Positions 6,978-15,272 of a stretch of 64,000 bases of DNA are shown piece by piece (position 1 is the stretch's first letter; the number at the start of each line of letters is the position of its first letter). The stretch is taken from positions 1 to 64,000 of the forward strand of contig JAIJTS010000005.1 of NCBI GenBank assembly GCA_022732885.1, in the 5' to 3' direction. The DNA comes from Atopobium sp. Its GTDB lineage: Bacteria; Actinomycetota; Coriobacteriia; Coriobacteriales; Atopobiaceae. A model generated the notes under the pieces. That model saw only the letters and a list, made by a program, of their open reading frames with translations. It was not told where the DNA came from and searched no databases. The translations under genes were made by a program, and so were the position numbers.

Positions 6978-8411
6978 TTAGCCCCTAAGGCGCACCATGG
7001 CGTATTCGCTGATGAGCAGTAAGAAGAGGATGAGAATAGAGGAGAAGCTGCCAATGACTGCGCCGTTAAGGCCGGTAAAGCTGACCATCATCCAGATAAT
7101 AGGAATAGAAACAACAAATGAGATGAGGTATGCGCGAGTAACAATCTTTTGAGCTCGCATGATGGTGATGAGCTGATATAAAAAATCAATAGCAGCACAG
7201 AGACCGCCAGTAGCTACCATGATGCGCGCGAGGCCTCGATATTGCTCAAAGTTCACGCCGTATAAGAAACTGTTAAGAGGAATACCAATAAACTCGACAA
7301 ATGCAGCGGTTCCCGCAGTGACTACAGCAATAGCCCCAAACATTGCAAGCACAATCACACCAAATTTTTTCTTGTTGGCGGGGGTGTGAACGGATGTTTC
7401 TAATAAGCTTGCAAGCTTAAAAAGCTGGGGTCGATAGATGAGCGTTGAAATCATCAAAATAGTATGAGCTGGGAAATACAGGGCGTTGAAGTACAACTGG
7501 TTGCTATAAGACAGCGCGCCTTCCATGGCAAACTTTGGTAAAGAATCAATAAGGTTGTAGAGAAAAAGCGCCAAAAAGAGAGGCCAGCACTGTACAAAGA
7601 TTTCTCTGATGTTTGCAATCTTAAAGCGCACGCTTTTATCGGTCTCAAGAATAGCTAGGGGAGCAGAAACAAACAGCAAGGTAACAAGGGCACAAATACC
7701 CATGCTCCAGCTTGCCCATACAAGATTTCTGGTAACAAACAACACAATAGTAAAGAGAATAAAACTGGCGCTACATCTAAGGGCTTGACTTAGTCCGGCT
7801 AGATAGAGCTTGTCCTTTTGCTGCAAGCGACCTTCATAGACATCAGCCATGCCGTCAACAGCCCTAAAGAGCAATGCTCCGGTACAGATAGAAAACATAG
7901 GCTCGGTATAGCCTTTGAATAAGCACCAAAAAAGGCCAGCTATGACCATAACAATGATGGTAGCTGCACGTTGAATCTGGTAATCGGAAAAACTACGTTG
8001 TTCAGTTAAGTCAGAAACTTGATACGTGCGAACACCATATTGAGCTACAAAAAGCAAAAGCGTTGCCACAACAAACGCCATGGAAAAAAGACCAGCCTGC
8101 TCAATACCAACAAGCTGAGAGCAGACTACTGTCAATAGCGGGAAAAGAGCACCCCATGCACCTTGTCCAAGAGCGTTAAAGAGATAGTCCTGAGACGTTT
8201 GATGCGCCAAGTATTGTTCGTCTTGATTGGCAATATCGCCAGAAACCACGGCAGAAAGAAGCCTGGTCCACCACGTAACCACAATGCCGGGTTGGCCTCC
8301 GTTTGCGCGAGAGTCAGAAAGCTCATAGCGAGGAGTACGAAGACGCTCTACCTGTTTATGTACGGAAGAATTGTTGTACTCAGTACGACTTTTCTTAAAT
8401 GGATTGAGCAT
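6978..8411 (-). CDS. Polysaccharide/oligosaccharide flippase-like membrane protein (MOP superfamily)
   Basis: The protein has 477 residues. About 65 hydrophilic residues are followed by some 12 hydrophobic helices in paired arrangement, as in Wzx/RfbX-type flippases. The segments YLFNALGQGAWGALFPLLTVVCSQLVG (helix 1) and GLFSMAFVVATLLLFVAQYGVRTYQVSD (helix 2) match the typical start of the fold. It likely moves lipid-linked cell-wall polysaccharide units across the membrane. No glycosyltransferases lie next to it here, so the substrate is unknown. The ribosome site is weak (AAGAAGATC). It is divergent from ppc, with about 180 bases between the two starts. Confidence 0.8.
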   Translation of the reverse strand: MLNPFKKSRTEYNNSSVHKQVERLRTPRYELSDSRANGGQPGIVVTWWTRLLSAVVSGDIANQDEQYLAHQTSQDYLFNALGQGAWGALFPLLTVVCSQLVGIEQAGLFSMAFVVATLLLFVAQYGVRTYQVSDLTEQRSFSDYQIQRAATIIVMVIAGLFWCLFKGYTEPMFSICTGALLFRAVDGMADVYEGRLQQKDKLYLAGLSQALRCSASFILFTIVLFVTRNLVWASWSMGICALVTLLFVSAPLAILETDKSVRFKIANIREIFVQCWPLFLALFLYNLIDSLPKFAMEGALSYSNQLYFNALYFPAHTILMISTLIYRPQLFKLASLLETSVHTPANKKKFGVIVLAMFGAIAVVTAGTAAFVEFIGIPLNSFLYGVNFEQYRGLARIMVATGGLCAAIDFLYQLITIMRAQKIVTRAYLISFVVSIPIIWMMVSFTGLNGAVIGSFSSILILFLLLISEYAMVRLRG

Positions 8412-8591
8412 GTAAAACCCAAGATCTTCTTTAGTGTGGCCAGAAACTTTGATATATCACCTTTTATGTGTTGTATCGATTGTAGTGCACGATGTACATT
8501 AGGTAACAGATTGGCAAACAATCGTGCGCAGATTGTTACAAATAGGTATGGTAGATAATAGGTAATTTGGGTCATGTATGAAAGGACTAGC

Positions 8592-11459
8592 ATGCCAAGC
8601 AACTCTCAAGACTCAAATCTAGATCCCAGCAATGTTTCTTTTGACGAGAAAACCATTGATGGGATAGCCTCTTCTGAGGAAACACAGTCAATTCTTGATC
8701 GACGAGGAAATGAGATAGCTGCTGCTCGTAATCTTATTCAGGCTCTTAATGCACCAACTCCTCTGCGGGATAATCTTGCCTTCTTTTTACGCTTGGTAAG
8801 AAAGGTGCTTGCTGAGTATAATCCAGACCTTCTCACCAGTTTTGATAAATTGCTTGTTGAGGCAATTAAGGCTGGACCAGATGATTTATCTACAACTCGC
8901 GCACCACTGTTGCTTGAGGCAATTAATGCCGTACTCAAGGTAGACTCAGAGAAGGAATCTTTTAATGCTTTCCTTCGTTTTGCTTCTACTATTGATAGTC
9001 TAAGCATGGAAGATTCCGTTCTTCTTATGCGCGCATTTGTTACATACTTTCATTTAGCAAATCTTTGTGAAGAGAATTATCGTGTCACCAGCCTGCGTTC
9101 TCGTGAGGCATCCGTTGATGTATCTTCTGCAGAAGATCCCATCAATGAGATAACTGTTGCATATAAGCAGCTTATTGATGAGTGCGGTGAAGAAGAGGCA
9201 AAAGCACGCCTTAATCGTCTTGAGTTTCATCCCGTTTTTACGGCACATCCAACTGAGGCTCGTCGTAAGAATGTTGAGCGTCGAATTCGCACTATTTCAA
9301 AACTTCTTGATGAGCGTCAAAGACTTGGTGGTCCTGCTCGTATGGAAAACGAGCGTTGTATGCTGCAGGAGATTGATGGACTATTTCGCACTTCTCCTAT
9401 TGGTCACAAAAAGCCAACTCCTTTGGAGGAAGCGGATACCGTCCTTAACATTTTTGATACGACGCTTTTTGAGATGGTTCCCTCGGTATATCGCCGTTTT
9501 GATAACTGGATGTTAGAAGAAGATGCTGGTTGCGTACCACCTGTTTGTCCAGCGTTTTTCCGTCCAGGTAGCTGGATTGGCTCCGATCGTGACGGTAATC
9601 CCAACGTTACCGCAAGGGTTTCTCGCCAAGTTGCCGAGAAATACCGTGTCCATGTATTACAGGCTTTGGCTAAGGCTACTAAAGAGGTTAGCCGAGGTTT
9701 GACGCTTGATGGTATTTCAACTCCAGCTTCTCCTGCGCTTGTAAATCTTTGGGCTCAGCAGGTGGAGATGAGCCAGGCTCTGACCTCTAAGGCTATTGAT
9801 AAAGCCGGCTCTGAGCTTCATCGCGCTGCCATGCGCGTAATTTCTGGTCGATTGAGCGCTACTATTGAGCGTAATGCAGACCTTATGTATCAAAATGCTG
9901 AAGAATTTATTTCTGACTTGCGCGTTATTCAGGACTCTTTAGCTCAAGCTGGCGCCCGTCGAATTGCCTATGGTCCTGTTCAGAAACTTATCTGGCAGGC
10001 TCAGACTTTTGGATTCCATCTAGTTGAGATGGAGTTCCGTCAGCATTCCTTGGTGCACAAACGAGCGCTTGCTGATCTTGAGGCACATTCAACAAATGCC
10101 GAGAATACCGCAAAGCTTGATGCAATGACGCAAGAAGTGTTGGACACATTCCGCTCTATTGGCTCAATTCAAAAGAAGAACGGTATTAATGCCGCTCGTC
10201 GTTATATTATTTCGTTTACACAGTCTGCTCAAGACGTTGAGAATGTCTACAAACTTGCGCGTCTAGCGTTTGCAAATGAAGAAGACGTTCCTGTACTAGA
10301 TGTTATCCCACTGTTTGAACAGATTGAAGACCTTGAAAACGCTGTTAGTACGCTTGATAAGGTAATTCAGATTCCTGAAGTTCAGGCTCGCCTTGCCCAA
10401 ACAAATCGTAAGTTTGAGGTTATGCTAGGTTATTCCGATTCTTCCAAGGATGAGGGACCAACTACTGCTACGTTAGTACTGCATAAGACTCAAGCGGCTT
10501 TGGCAGAGTGGGCAGAGAAAAACTCTATTGATCTTATTTTGATGCATGGTCGAGGCGGTGCTGTTGGTCGTGGTGGTGGTCCTGCAAACCGCGCCGTTCT
10601 GTCTCAGCCTAAGGGATCTGTTAACGGCCGCTTTAAGCTTACCGAGCAAGGAGAGGTTATTTTTGCTCGTTATGGAGACCCAACGCTTGCTCGCCGCCAC
10701 GTAGAATCCGTCGCAGGAGCAACGTTGCTTCAGATGGCTCCTTCTATAGAGCAGAAGAATACTCAGACAGATGTAAAATTTGCCTCACTAGCTTCTGAGC
10801 TTGATGAAGCTTCTAAGCAACGCTTCCTAGAGCTCATTCACTCAGATGGTTTTGCCGAGTGGTTCTCGGTTGTTACTCCTTTGACAGAGATTGGTCTTCT
10901 CCCTATTGGTTCAAGACCTGCTAAACGTGGTCTTGGTGCAAAGTCTCTTGACGATCTGCGTGCAATTCCATGGATTTTCTCGTGGTCACAGGCTCGCATT
11001 AACTTGGCTGCTTGGTACGGACTGGGTAGTGCATGCGAGGCGGTTGGGGATATTGAGCGCCTTCGTGAGGCATACAAGGAATGGCCTCTGTTCACTACAT
11101 TTATTGACAATATTGAGATGTCAATCTCAAAAATTGACGCTCGTATTGCAAGGCTTTATTTAGCTTTAGGCGACCGTCCTGAGCTTTCTGAGATGGTTCT
11201 TAATGAGATGTCTCTGACACGTAAGTGGGTACTTGCTATTACAGGTAATAAATGGCCGCTAGAAAGCCGTCGTGTATTAGGCCCTGTTATTCGCTTGCGC
11301 TTGCCATTTGTTAATATTCTTTCAGTTACACAGGTACACGCTCTTTCTGAGCTTCGTACGAGAGATGACACGCTTACTCCAGAAGAACGTGCAAATATCA
11401 CGTATCTAATTTTATGTACGGTATCTGGCGTTGCGGCTGGTTTGCAGAATACGGGCTGA
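8592..11459 (+). CDS. ppc: Phosphoenolpyruvate carboxylase
   Basis: The product has 955 residues from ATG 8592 (AAAGGAC upstream; ATG 8574 is in frame but lacks a ribosome site). It adds bicarbonate to PEP, giving oxaloacetate and phosphate. Diagnostic sites: VFTAHPTEARRKNV with the first catalytic His at about residue 219; GSWIGSDRDGNPNV (about 328-341); LGYSDSSKDEGP (about 615-626); LMHGRGGAVGRGGGP with the second conserved His at about 652; and a C-terminus ending in NTG. Length is normal for the bacterial enzyme. It provides the anaplerotic C4 supply for aspartate and succinate formation in a fermentative organism. It is monocistronic, with a strong terminator 85 bases downstream. Confidence 0.97.
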   Translation: MPSNSQDSNLDPSNVSFDEKTIDGIASSEETQSILDRRGNEIAAARNLIQALNAPTPLRDNLAFFLRLVRKVLAEYNPDLLTSFDKLLVEAIKAGPDDLSTTRAPLLLEAINAVLKVDSEKESFNAFLRFASTIDSLSMEDSVLLMRAFVTYFHLANLCEENYRVTSLRSREASVDVSSAEDPINEITVAYKQLIDECGEEEAKARLNRLEFHPVFTAHPTEARRKNVERRIRTISKLLDERQRLGGPARMENERCMLQEIDGLFRTSPIGHKKPTPLEEADTVLNIFDTTLFEMVPSVYRRFDNWMLEEDAGCVPPVCPAFFRPGSWIGSDRDGNPNVTARVSRQVAEKYRVHVLQALAKATKEVSRGLTLDGISTPASPALVNLWAQQVEMSQALTSKAIDKAGSELHRAAMRVISGRLSATIERNADLMYQNAEEFISDLRVIQDSLAQAGARRIAYGPVQKLIWQAQTFGFHLVEMEFRQHSLVHKRALADLEAHSTNAENTAKLDAMTQEVLDTFRSIGSIQKKNGINAARRYIISFTQSAQDVENVYKLARLAFANEEDVPVLDVIPLFEQIEDLENAVSTLDKVIQIPEVQARLAQTNRKFEVMLGYSDSSKDEGPTTATLVLHKTQAALAEWAEKNSIDLILMHGRGGAVGRGGGPANRAVLSQPKGSVNGRFKLTEQGEVIFARYGDPTLARRHVESVAGATLLQMAPSIEQKNTQTDVKFASLASELDEASKQRFLELIHSDGFAEWFSVVTPLTEIGLLPIGSRPAKRGLGAKSLDDLRAIPWIFSWSQARINLAAWYGLGSACEAVGDIERLREAYKEWPLFTTFIDNIEMSISKIDARIARLYLALGDRPELSEMVLNEMSLTRKWVLAITGNKWPLESRRVLGPVIRLRLPFVNILSVTQVHALSELRTRDDTLTPEERANITYLILCTVSGVAAGLQNTG

Positions 11460-11543
11460 TGCAACGTAGCTATAGTTATTTCCATTAAATAGCCGTTTAC
11501 ATTTTATAAAGTACGTTGTATGAAATAAAATTGCAACATTTAA

Positions 11544-11587
11544 AAGACGAGAAACCACTGGTAAACAGTGCTTCTCGTCTTATTTTT
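11544..11587 (+). terminator. Strong intrinsic terminator after ppc
   Basis: AAGACGAGAA pairs with TTCTCGTCTT, extended inward by CACTG/CAGTG around GTAAA, followed by ATTTTT. Confidence 0.9.
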
Positions 11588-11603
11588 AGTCAATTTATTA
11601 AAT

Positions 11604-11667
11604 AAAAGTTGAATTACCTTAACTTTTAGTTGATACTAATGAGGTAAAAGTTCGCATAAGTAAACTT
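11604..11667 (+). promoter_or_regulatory. feo promoter with two AAGTT-N10-AACTT operators
   Basis: A -35 TTGAAT (11609-11614) and -10 GATACT (11632-11637) are 17 bases apart. The palindrome AAGTT-N10-AACTT occurs at 11606-11625, over the -35 and spacer, and again at 11648-11667, just after the expected start point. The same half-sites and spacing recur in the promoter of the RNA at 15135. Two boxes around an iron-uptake promoter suggest repression by a metal-loaded DtxR/Fur-type regulator; the regulator itself is not in the window. Confidence 0.65.
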
Positions 11668-11696
11668 AGTTTGTCAACGGTTATTTTGGGGGATGT

Positions 11697-11963
11697 ATGG
11701 ATACAGAAAAGACCTCACGAGGTTCTGTGAACTCTGGTCCAGTTCTTCCTCTTGCCATGGTTGGCGAGGGAGAGACTGCGTTAATCGTAACGGTTAAGGG
11801 TGCTTCTGATCTTCGTCAGCACCTCTCTACGCTCGGTTTTGTTGAGGGTGCAGAGGTAAAGGTAATTTCGCGTGTCAATGGTGACGTCATTGTGAGCGTG
11901 AAGGGTGCACGACTAGGACTAAATCGTCAAATGTCGTCACACATTATGGTTTCTCCTCTTTAA
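11697..11963 (+). CDS. feoA: FeoA domain protein (first copy)
   Basis: The protein has 88 residues and a small SH3-like FeoA domain from about residue 18 (LPLAMVGEGETALI) through LRQHLSTLGFVEGAEVKVISR to GARLGLNRQMSSHIMV. FeoA proteins support the FeoB ferrous iron transporter on the cytoplasmic side. The ATG follows GGGGGATGT. It is the first gene of feoA-feoA-feoB; the 69-base gap to the second copy contains no terminator. The N-terminal 17 residues are extra and hydrophilic. Confidence 0.93.
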   Translation: MDTEKTSRGSVNSGPVLPLAMVGEGETALIVTVKGASDLRQHLSTLGFVEGAEVKVISRVNGDVIVSVKGARLGLNRQMSSHIMVSPL

Positions 11964-12032
11964 ATACTTTGTTGTATTGCGCTGCTTGTAAAACTGGCAG
12001 CTTTTAATACGTGTTTCGTTGAAAGGAAGGTT

Positions 12033-12278
12033 ATGGCAACTCTGAGAGACGTTAAGGTGGGGGAGAGTTGCACGGTTGCTGCGCTAAAGGGTGTAGGCGC
12101 CGTGAAACGTCGCATCATGGACATGGGTCTTACTAAAGGTACTGAGGTTCACGTCAAAAAGGTAGCTCCACTGGGAGATCCAATTGAACTTACTGTCCGT
12201 GGCTATGAGCTTTCCATCCGTAAGGATGAGGCAGCAAGCATTGAAGTAGTAGACGTTCACAAAGTAGAGGAAGCCTAA
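12033..12278 (+). CDS. feoA: FeoA domain protein (second copy)
   Basis: The protein has 81 residues and is a complete FeoA domain: LRDVKVGESCTVAALKGVGAVKRRIMDMGLTKGTEVHVKKVAPLGD has the normal order of strands, and YELSIRKDEAASIEV closes the fold. The start has GAAAGGAAGG upstream. Its stop overlaps the feoB start (TAATG), so translation is probably coupled. Two different FeoA copies ahead of one FeoB is a known arrangement in anaerobic Gram-positives. Confidence 0.95.
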   Translation: MATLRDVKVGESCTVAALKGVGAVKRRIMDMGLTKGTEVHVKKVAPLGDPIELTVRGYELSIRKDEAASIEVVDVHKVEEA

Positions 12279-14938
12279 TGGCACAAAAGACTATTATCGG
12301 TCTTGCAGGTAATCCAAACTGCGGCAAGACCACCCTATTTAATGAGCTTACAGGATCAAATGGTTATGTTGGCAACTGGCCAGGCGTTACCGTTGAGAAG
12401 AAGCAGGCAAATTGGCGCGCCGATAAGAACGTTACCTTTGTCGACCTTCCTGGTATTTATTCTCTGTCTCCTTATTCACCTGAGGAGCAGGTATCACGTG
12501 ACTATCTTATTAACGAGCGCCCTGATACTATCATTGACCTTCTCGATGTTACTAACCTAGAGCGTAACCTTTACTTAACAACTCAGGTTCTTGAGGCTGG
12601 TCGTCCTGTTGTTCTTGGTCTTAACATGGTTGACCTTCTTAAAGAGTCTGGCGATGTTATTGATATTAAAGAGCTCTCCAAGCGACTTGGTGTTGAGGTT
12701 ATTGAGGTTTCTGCACTTCACAACAAAAATATCGATACTTTGGTAAAGACTGCAATTAAGGCTGGCCAGGAGGGTACTCCTGCTGAGGGCGTTAAGTGCT
12801 TTACCCCAGAGGTAGAGGAAGCTCTTGGTAAAATTGCTACTGCAATTGAAGACCTAGCTCCAGCATCTCTTTCTCGCTGGTATTCAATTAAGGTCTTTGA
12901 GCGCGATGCAGCTGCAATTGCCCCTCTTAATCTTTCTGCCGAGAAGACCGCAGAAATTGAGAAGATTATTTCTGCAGTTGAGAAATCTCGTGATGACGAC
13001 GCTGAGTCCATCATTACTTCTGATCGTTATGAGTGGATTGCTGGCGTAATGGCAGCTTGTGTCAAAAAGGCACCCAAGAAGCTGTCTACTTCCGAGAAGA
13101 TTGACCGTGTTGTCACTAACCGTATTCTCGGTCTTCCTATTTTTGTTATTGTTATGTCCCTGGTGTACTTTATCTCTATTTCTACTGTTGGCATCAATGC
13201 TACTAACTGGGTTAATGACAATCTGTTTGACAAAGGTTTTCACGTATTAGGCATCGGAGATGCAGAGTATAGTCAGGCAAAAGATGATTTTGATTCGCAT
13301 CATTATTCTGATTTAATCGATGCTTATTTAAATGCAGCTGATAAAGATGGCATTGATACTACTGAGGTGCGTGCTGCAGTTTCCGCAAAACAGTGGGATT
13401 CAGATGCTATTACTAAATTTGAGGATGAAGCATCTCAAAAGAGCGTTGTCGCTACAAGTGCTCCCGTACATGATGAAGATGGCAATTTTGTTGATACAGA
13501 TGGTAATCCTCTTAAGGTTGATGCGAATGGCAATCCAATTCTTGCTCAAGGTCAAGAACTTCAGACATTGGGTGGCGTAACTCTCGACGGGTTTAAAACA
13601 GCTGTTACAGGAGCTGCTTCAGAACCAGACGCATCTCAGTATGGTATTTATGTTCCAGGCCTTCCTACACTTGCCCGAGGCGCTCTTCAGGGTGCTGGCG
13701 CAAGCCCCGTTGTCACTAGCCTTGTAGTTGACGGTATTATTAATGGCGTAGGCGCTGTTCTTGGCTTTATTCCACAGATGTTTGTTTTGTTTGTTATGTT
13801 GTGTTTCTTGGAAGACTGCGGATATATGAGCCGCGTTGCTTTTGTTATGGACCGTGTCTTCCGTCGTTTTGGCCTATCAGGTAAGTCTTTTATTCCACTT
13901 CTTATCTCCTCTGGTTGTGGTGTTCCTGGCGTTCTTTCTACTCGTACTATTGAAAATGAGAAAGATCGTCGCATGACAATCATGCTTACCACTATGATTC
14001 CATGTTCGGCAAAACAGCCTATTATTGCGTTGATTATGGGTGTTCTTATTGGAGGAACTACCGCTTGGTGGGTTGCTCCAGCCTTTTATTTCATGGGTGT
14101 AGCTGCGATTGTTATTTCTGCAATCATGCTTAAGAAAACTAAGGCTTTTGCGGGAGAGCCAGCGCCATTTGTCATGGAGCTGCCTGATTATCACATGCCT
14201 TCTCTTAAGTCTTGGGCAATGCATATTTGGGAGCGTATTTCTGCGTATGTTATTAAAGCCGGTACCATTATTTTTGCTGCAGCAATTGGAATTTGGGTTT
14301 TATCCAATTTTGGTTGGGCCAACTGGGACGGCGCAAATGGAGTATTTGGCTATCTTCCAGCTATTCAGGGCGCTCCTGACAATGTTTTGGACTTCTCTTT
14401 GCTTGCTGCTATTGGAAATTCTATTGGTGGTATCTTTACTCCTCTCGGATTTGGAAATTGGCAGGCAACGGTAGCTTCTATTTCTGCTTTGATCGCAAAA
14501 GAGAATCTTGTTTCTACCTTTGGTGTTCTTTACGGTCTTGGTGATGCAAGCGAGAAGTCTGTTACCATGTGGACTGGTTTTGCCGGTATGTTCACCGATG
14601 CTAGTAGTATTCTCCACGTTGGCGCAATGTGTGCATTTGTGGCATTCAATATGCTTGACGCACCTTGCTTTGCTGCAGTAGGTTCTATTCGTCGACAAAT
14701 GAACGACTCTAAGTGGTTCTGGTTTGCTATTGGTTATCAGTGCACCTTTGCATGGATTGTTGGCCTGATGATCAATCAGTTCTGGGAGTTCTTTGTCCTT
14801 CATTCCTTTGGTGTGTGGACTGTTGTTGCCTTCATCTTCTTGGCAGCAATCCTCTTCCAGCTTTTCCGCCCAGCTCCAAAGTGGGATAAGAAAGACGAGA
14901 AGATTCTTACCAACCTTAACGAAGTAGCAAAAGCATAA
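12278..14938 (+). CDS. feoB: Ferrous iron transporter FeoB with enlarged outer loop
   Basis: The protein has 886 residues; it imports Fe2+ across the cytoplasmic membrane. The N-terminal G domain has GNPNCGKTTLFNELTG (G1, residues 11-26), GVTVEKK (G2), DLPGIYSL (G3) and LNMVD (G4), followed by the helical GDI-like region. The membrane part starts near residue 285. The two Gate motifs are seen as SSGCGVPGVLSTRTI and TTMIPCSAKQPI (about 545-580), and LEDCGYMSRVAFVMDR is typical of the family. Between the first transmembrane helix (about 285-305) and YVPGLP (about 455) lies an outer segment of about 150 residues. It is Asp/Asn-rich, with repeated DGN-type motifs, and well over 100 residues longer than I expect from E. 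coli FeoB. A strong terminator follows. Confidence 0.96.
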   Translation: MAQKTIIGLAGNPNCGKTTLFNELTGSNGYVGNWPGVTVEKKQANWRADKNVTFVDLPGIYSLSPYSPEEQVSRDYLINERPDTIIDLLDVTNLERNLYLTTQVLEAGRPVVLGLNMVDLLKESGDVIDIKELSKRLGVEVIEVSALHNKNIDTLVKTAIKAGQEGTPAEGVKCFTPEVEEALGKIATAIEDLAPASLSRWYSIKVFERDAAAIAPLNLSAEKTAEIEKIISAVEKSRDDDAESIITSDRYEWIAGVMAACVKKAPKKLSTSEKIDRVVTNRILGLPIFVIVMSLVYFISISTVGINATNWVNDNLFDKGFHVLGIGDAEYSQAKDDFDSHHYSDLIDAYLNAADKDGIDTTEVRAAVSAKQWDSDAITKFEDEASQKSVVATSAPVHDEDGNFVDTDGNPLKVDANGNPILAQGQELQTLGGVTLDGFKTAVTGAASEPDASQYGIYVPGLPTLARGALQGAGASPVVTSLVVDGIINGVGAVLGFIPQMFVLFVMLCFLEDCGYMSRVAFVMDRVFRRFGLSGKSFIPLLISSGCGVPGVLSTRTIENEKDRRMTIMLTTMIPCSAKQPIIALIMGVLIGGTTAWWVAPAFYFMGVAAIVISAIMLKKTKAFAGEPAPFVMELPDYHMPSLKSWAMHIWERISAYVIKAGTIIFAAAIGIWVLSNFGWANWDGANGVFGYLPAIQGAPDNVLDFSLLAAIGNSIGGIFTPLGFGNWQATVASISALIAKENLVSTFGVLYGLGDASEKSVTMWTGFAGMFTDASSILHVGAMCAFVAFNMLDAPCFAAVGSIRRQMNDSKWFWFAIGYQCTFAWIVGLMINQFWEFFVLHSFGVWTVVAFIFLAAILFQLFRPAPKWDKKDEKILTNLNEVAKA

Positions 14939-14963
14939 AGTTGCTCACGTAATAAGCTAGCCT

Positions 14964-15000
14964 GATCTCCCGTATCAATTTGGTGCGGGAGATCTTTTAT
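14964..15000 (+). terminator. Terminator of the feo operon
   Basis: GATCTCCCG pairs with CGGGAGATC around a 13-base loop and is followed by TTTTATTT. Confidence 0.9.
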
Positions 15001-15100
15001 TTACGGATAGCTTGGACTTTCTTGATGTTAAGATAAAAATCCATAGATATGTAAACTTAGTCTAACTTTTGTAGAATTTACAAATTTAACTAAATAATCC

Positions 15101-15129
15101 TTGTAAGTTTTCCTAGGTTAACTTATTAT
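15101..15129 (+). promoter_or_regulatory. Promoter with embedded metal-box palindrome, driving the RNA at 15135
   Basis: -35 TTGTAA (15101-15106) and -10 TATTAT (15124-15129) are 17 bases apart. The spacer is nearly filled by AAGTT-N10-AACTT (15105-15124), whose core CCTAGG is itself palindromic. This is the same operator as the pair at feo. No gene follows on this strand, which points to a regulated non-coding RNA. The part from 15001 to 15100 is AT-rich, with a GTAAACTTAG string also found at feo and nothing else I recognise. Confidence 0.6.
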
Positions 15130-15134
15130 GGTTT

Positions 15135-15255
15135 CAAGCAATTTAGTTGCTTGCCTCTTTCAGGTTCCCGTAGCTCGAAGAAAGACCCTCTCCCTTTCTT
15201 GCGAGCGTAGAACACGAGCCGCTGACTCTGGGTGTCAGCGGCTCGCCCCTTTTTA
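15135..15255 (+). ncRNA. Candidate metal-regulated small RNA (about 120 nt) with C-rich loop
   Basis: Three stem-loops follow the promoter directly. Stem 1 is CAAGCAA/TTGCTTG (15135-15153), at the expected 5' end. Stem 2 is CTCG-AAGAAAG / CTTTCTT-G-CGAG (15174-15205) with the loop ACCCTCTCC, complementary to purine-rich ribosome sites. Stem 3 is CGAGCCGCTGAC/GTCAGCGGCTCG (15215-15245), followed by CCCCTTTTT, a strong Rho-independent terminator whose T-run faces the plus strand. No credible reading frame is present: a 43-codon frame from ATG 15128 has no ribosome site and starts within the -10. The nearest gene downstream lies on the other strand. The layout recalls C-rich-loop Fur-type sRNAs of Gram-positives, but I recognise no described family. 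Confidence 0.6.
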
Positions 15256-15272
15256 ACGGTATTTATTTGTGT

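Noticed and set aside
15215..15254. The hairpin as terminator of the CDF gene on the minus strand
   Set aside because: The T-run follows the stem on the plus strand only; on the minus strand the stem is followed by mixed sequence.
15128..15256. A 43-codon frame inside the small RNA
   Set aside because: Its ATG lies within the -10, there is no ribosome site, and its last third is the terminator stem.
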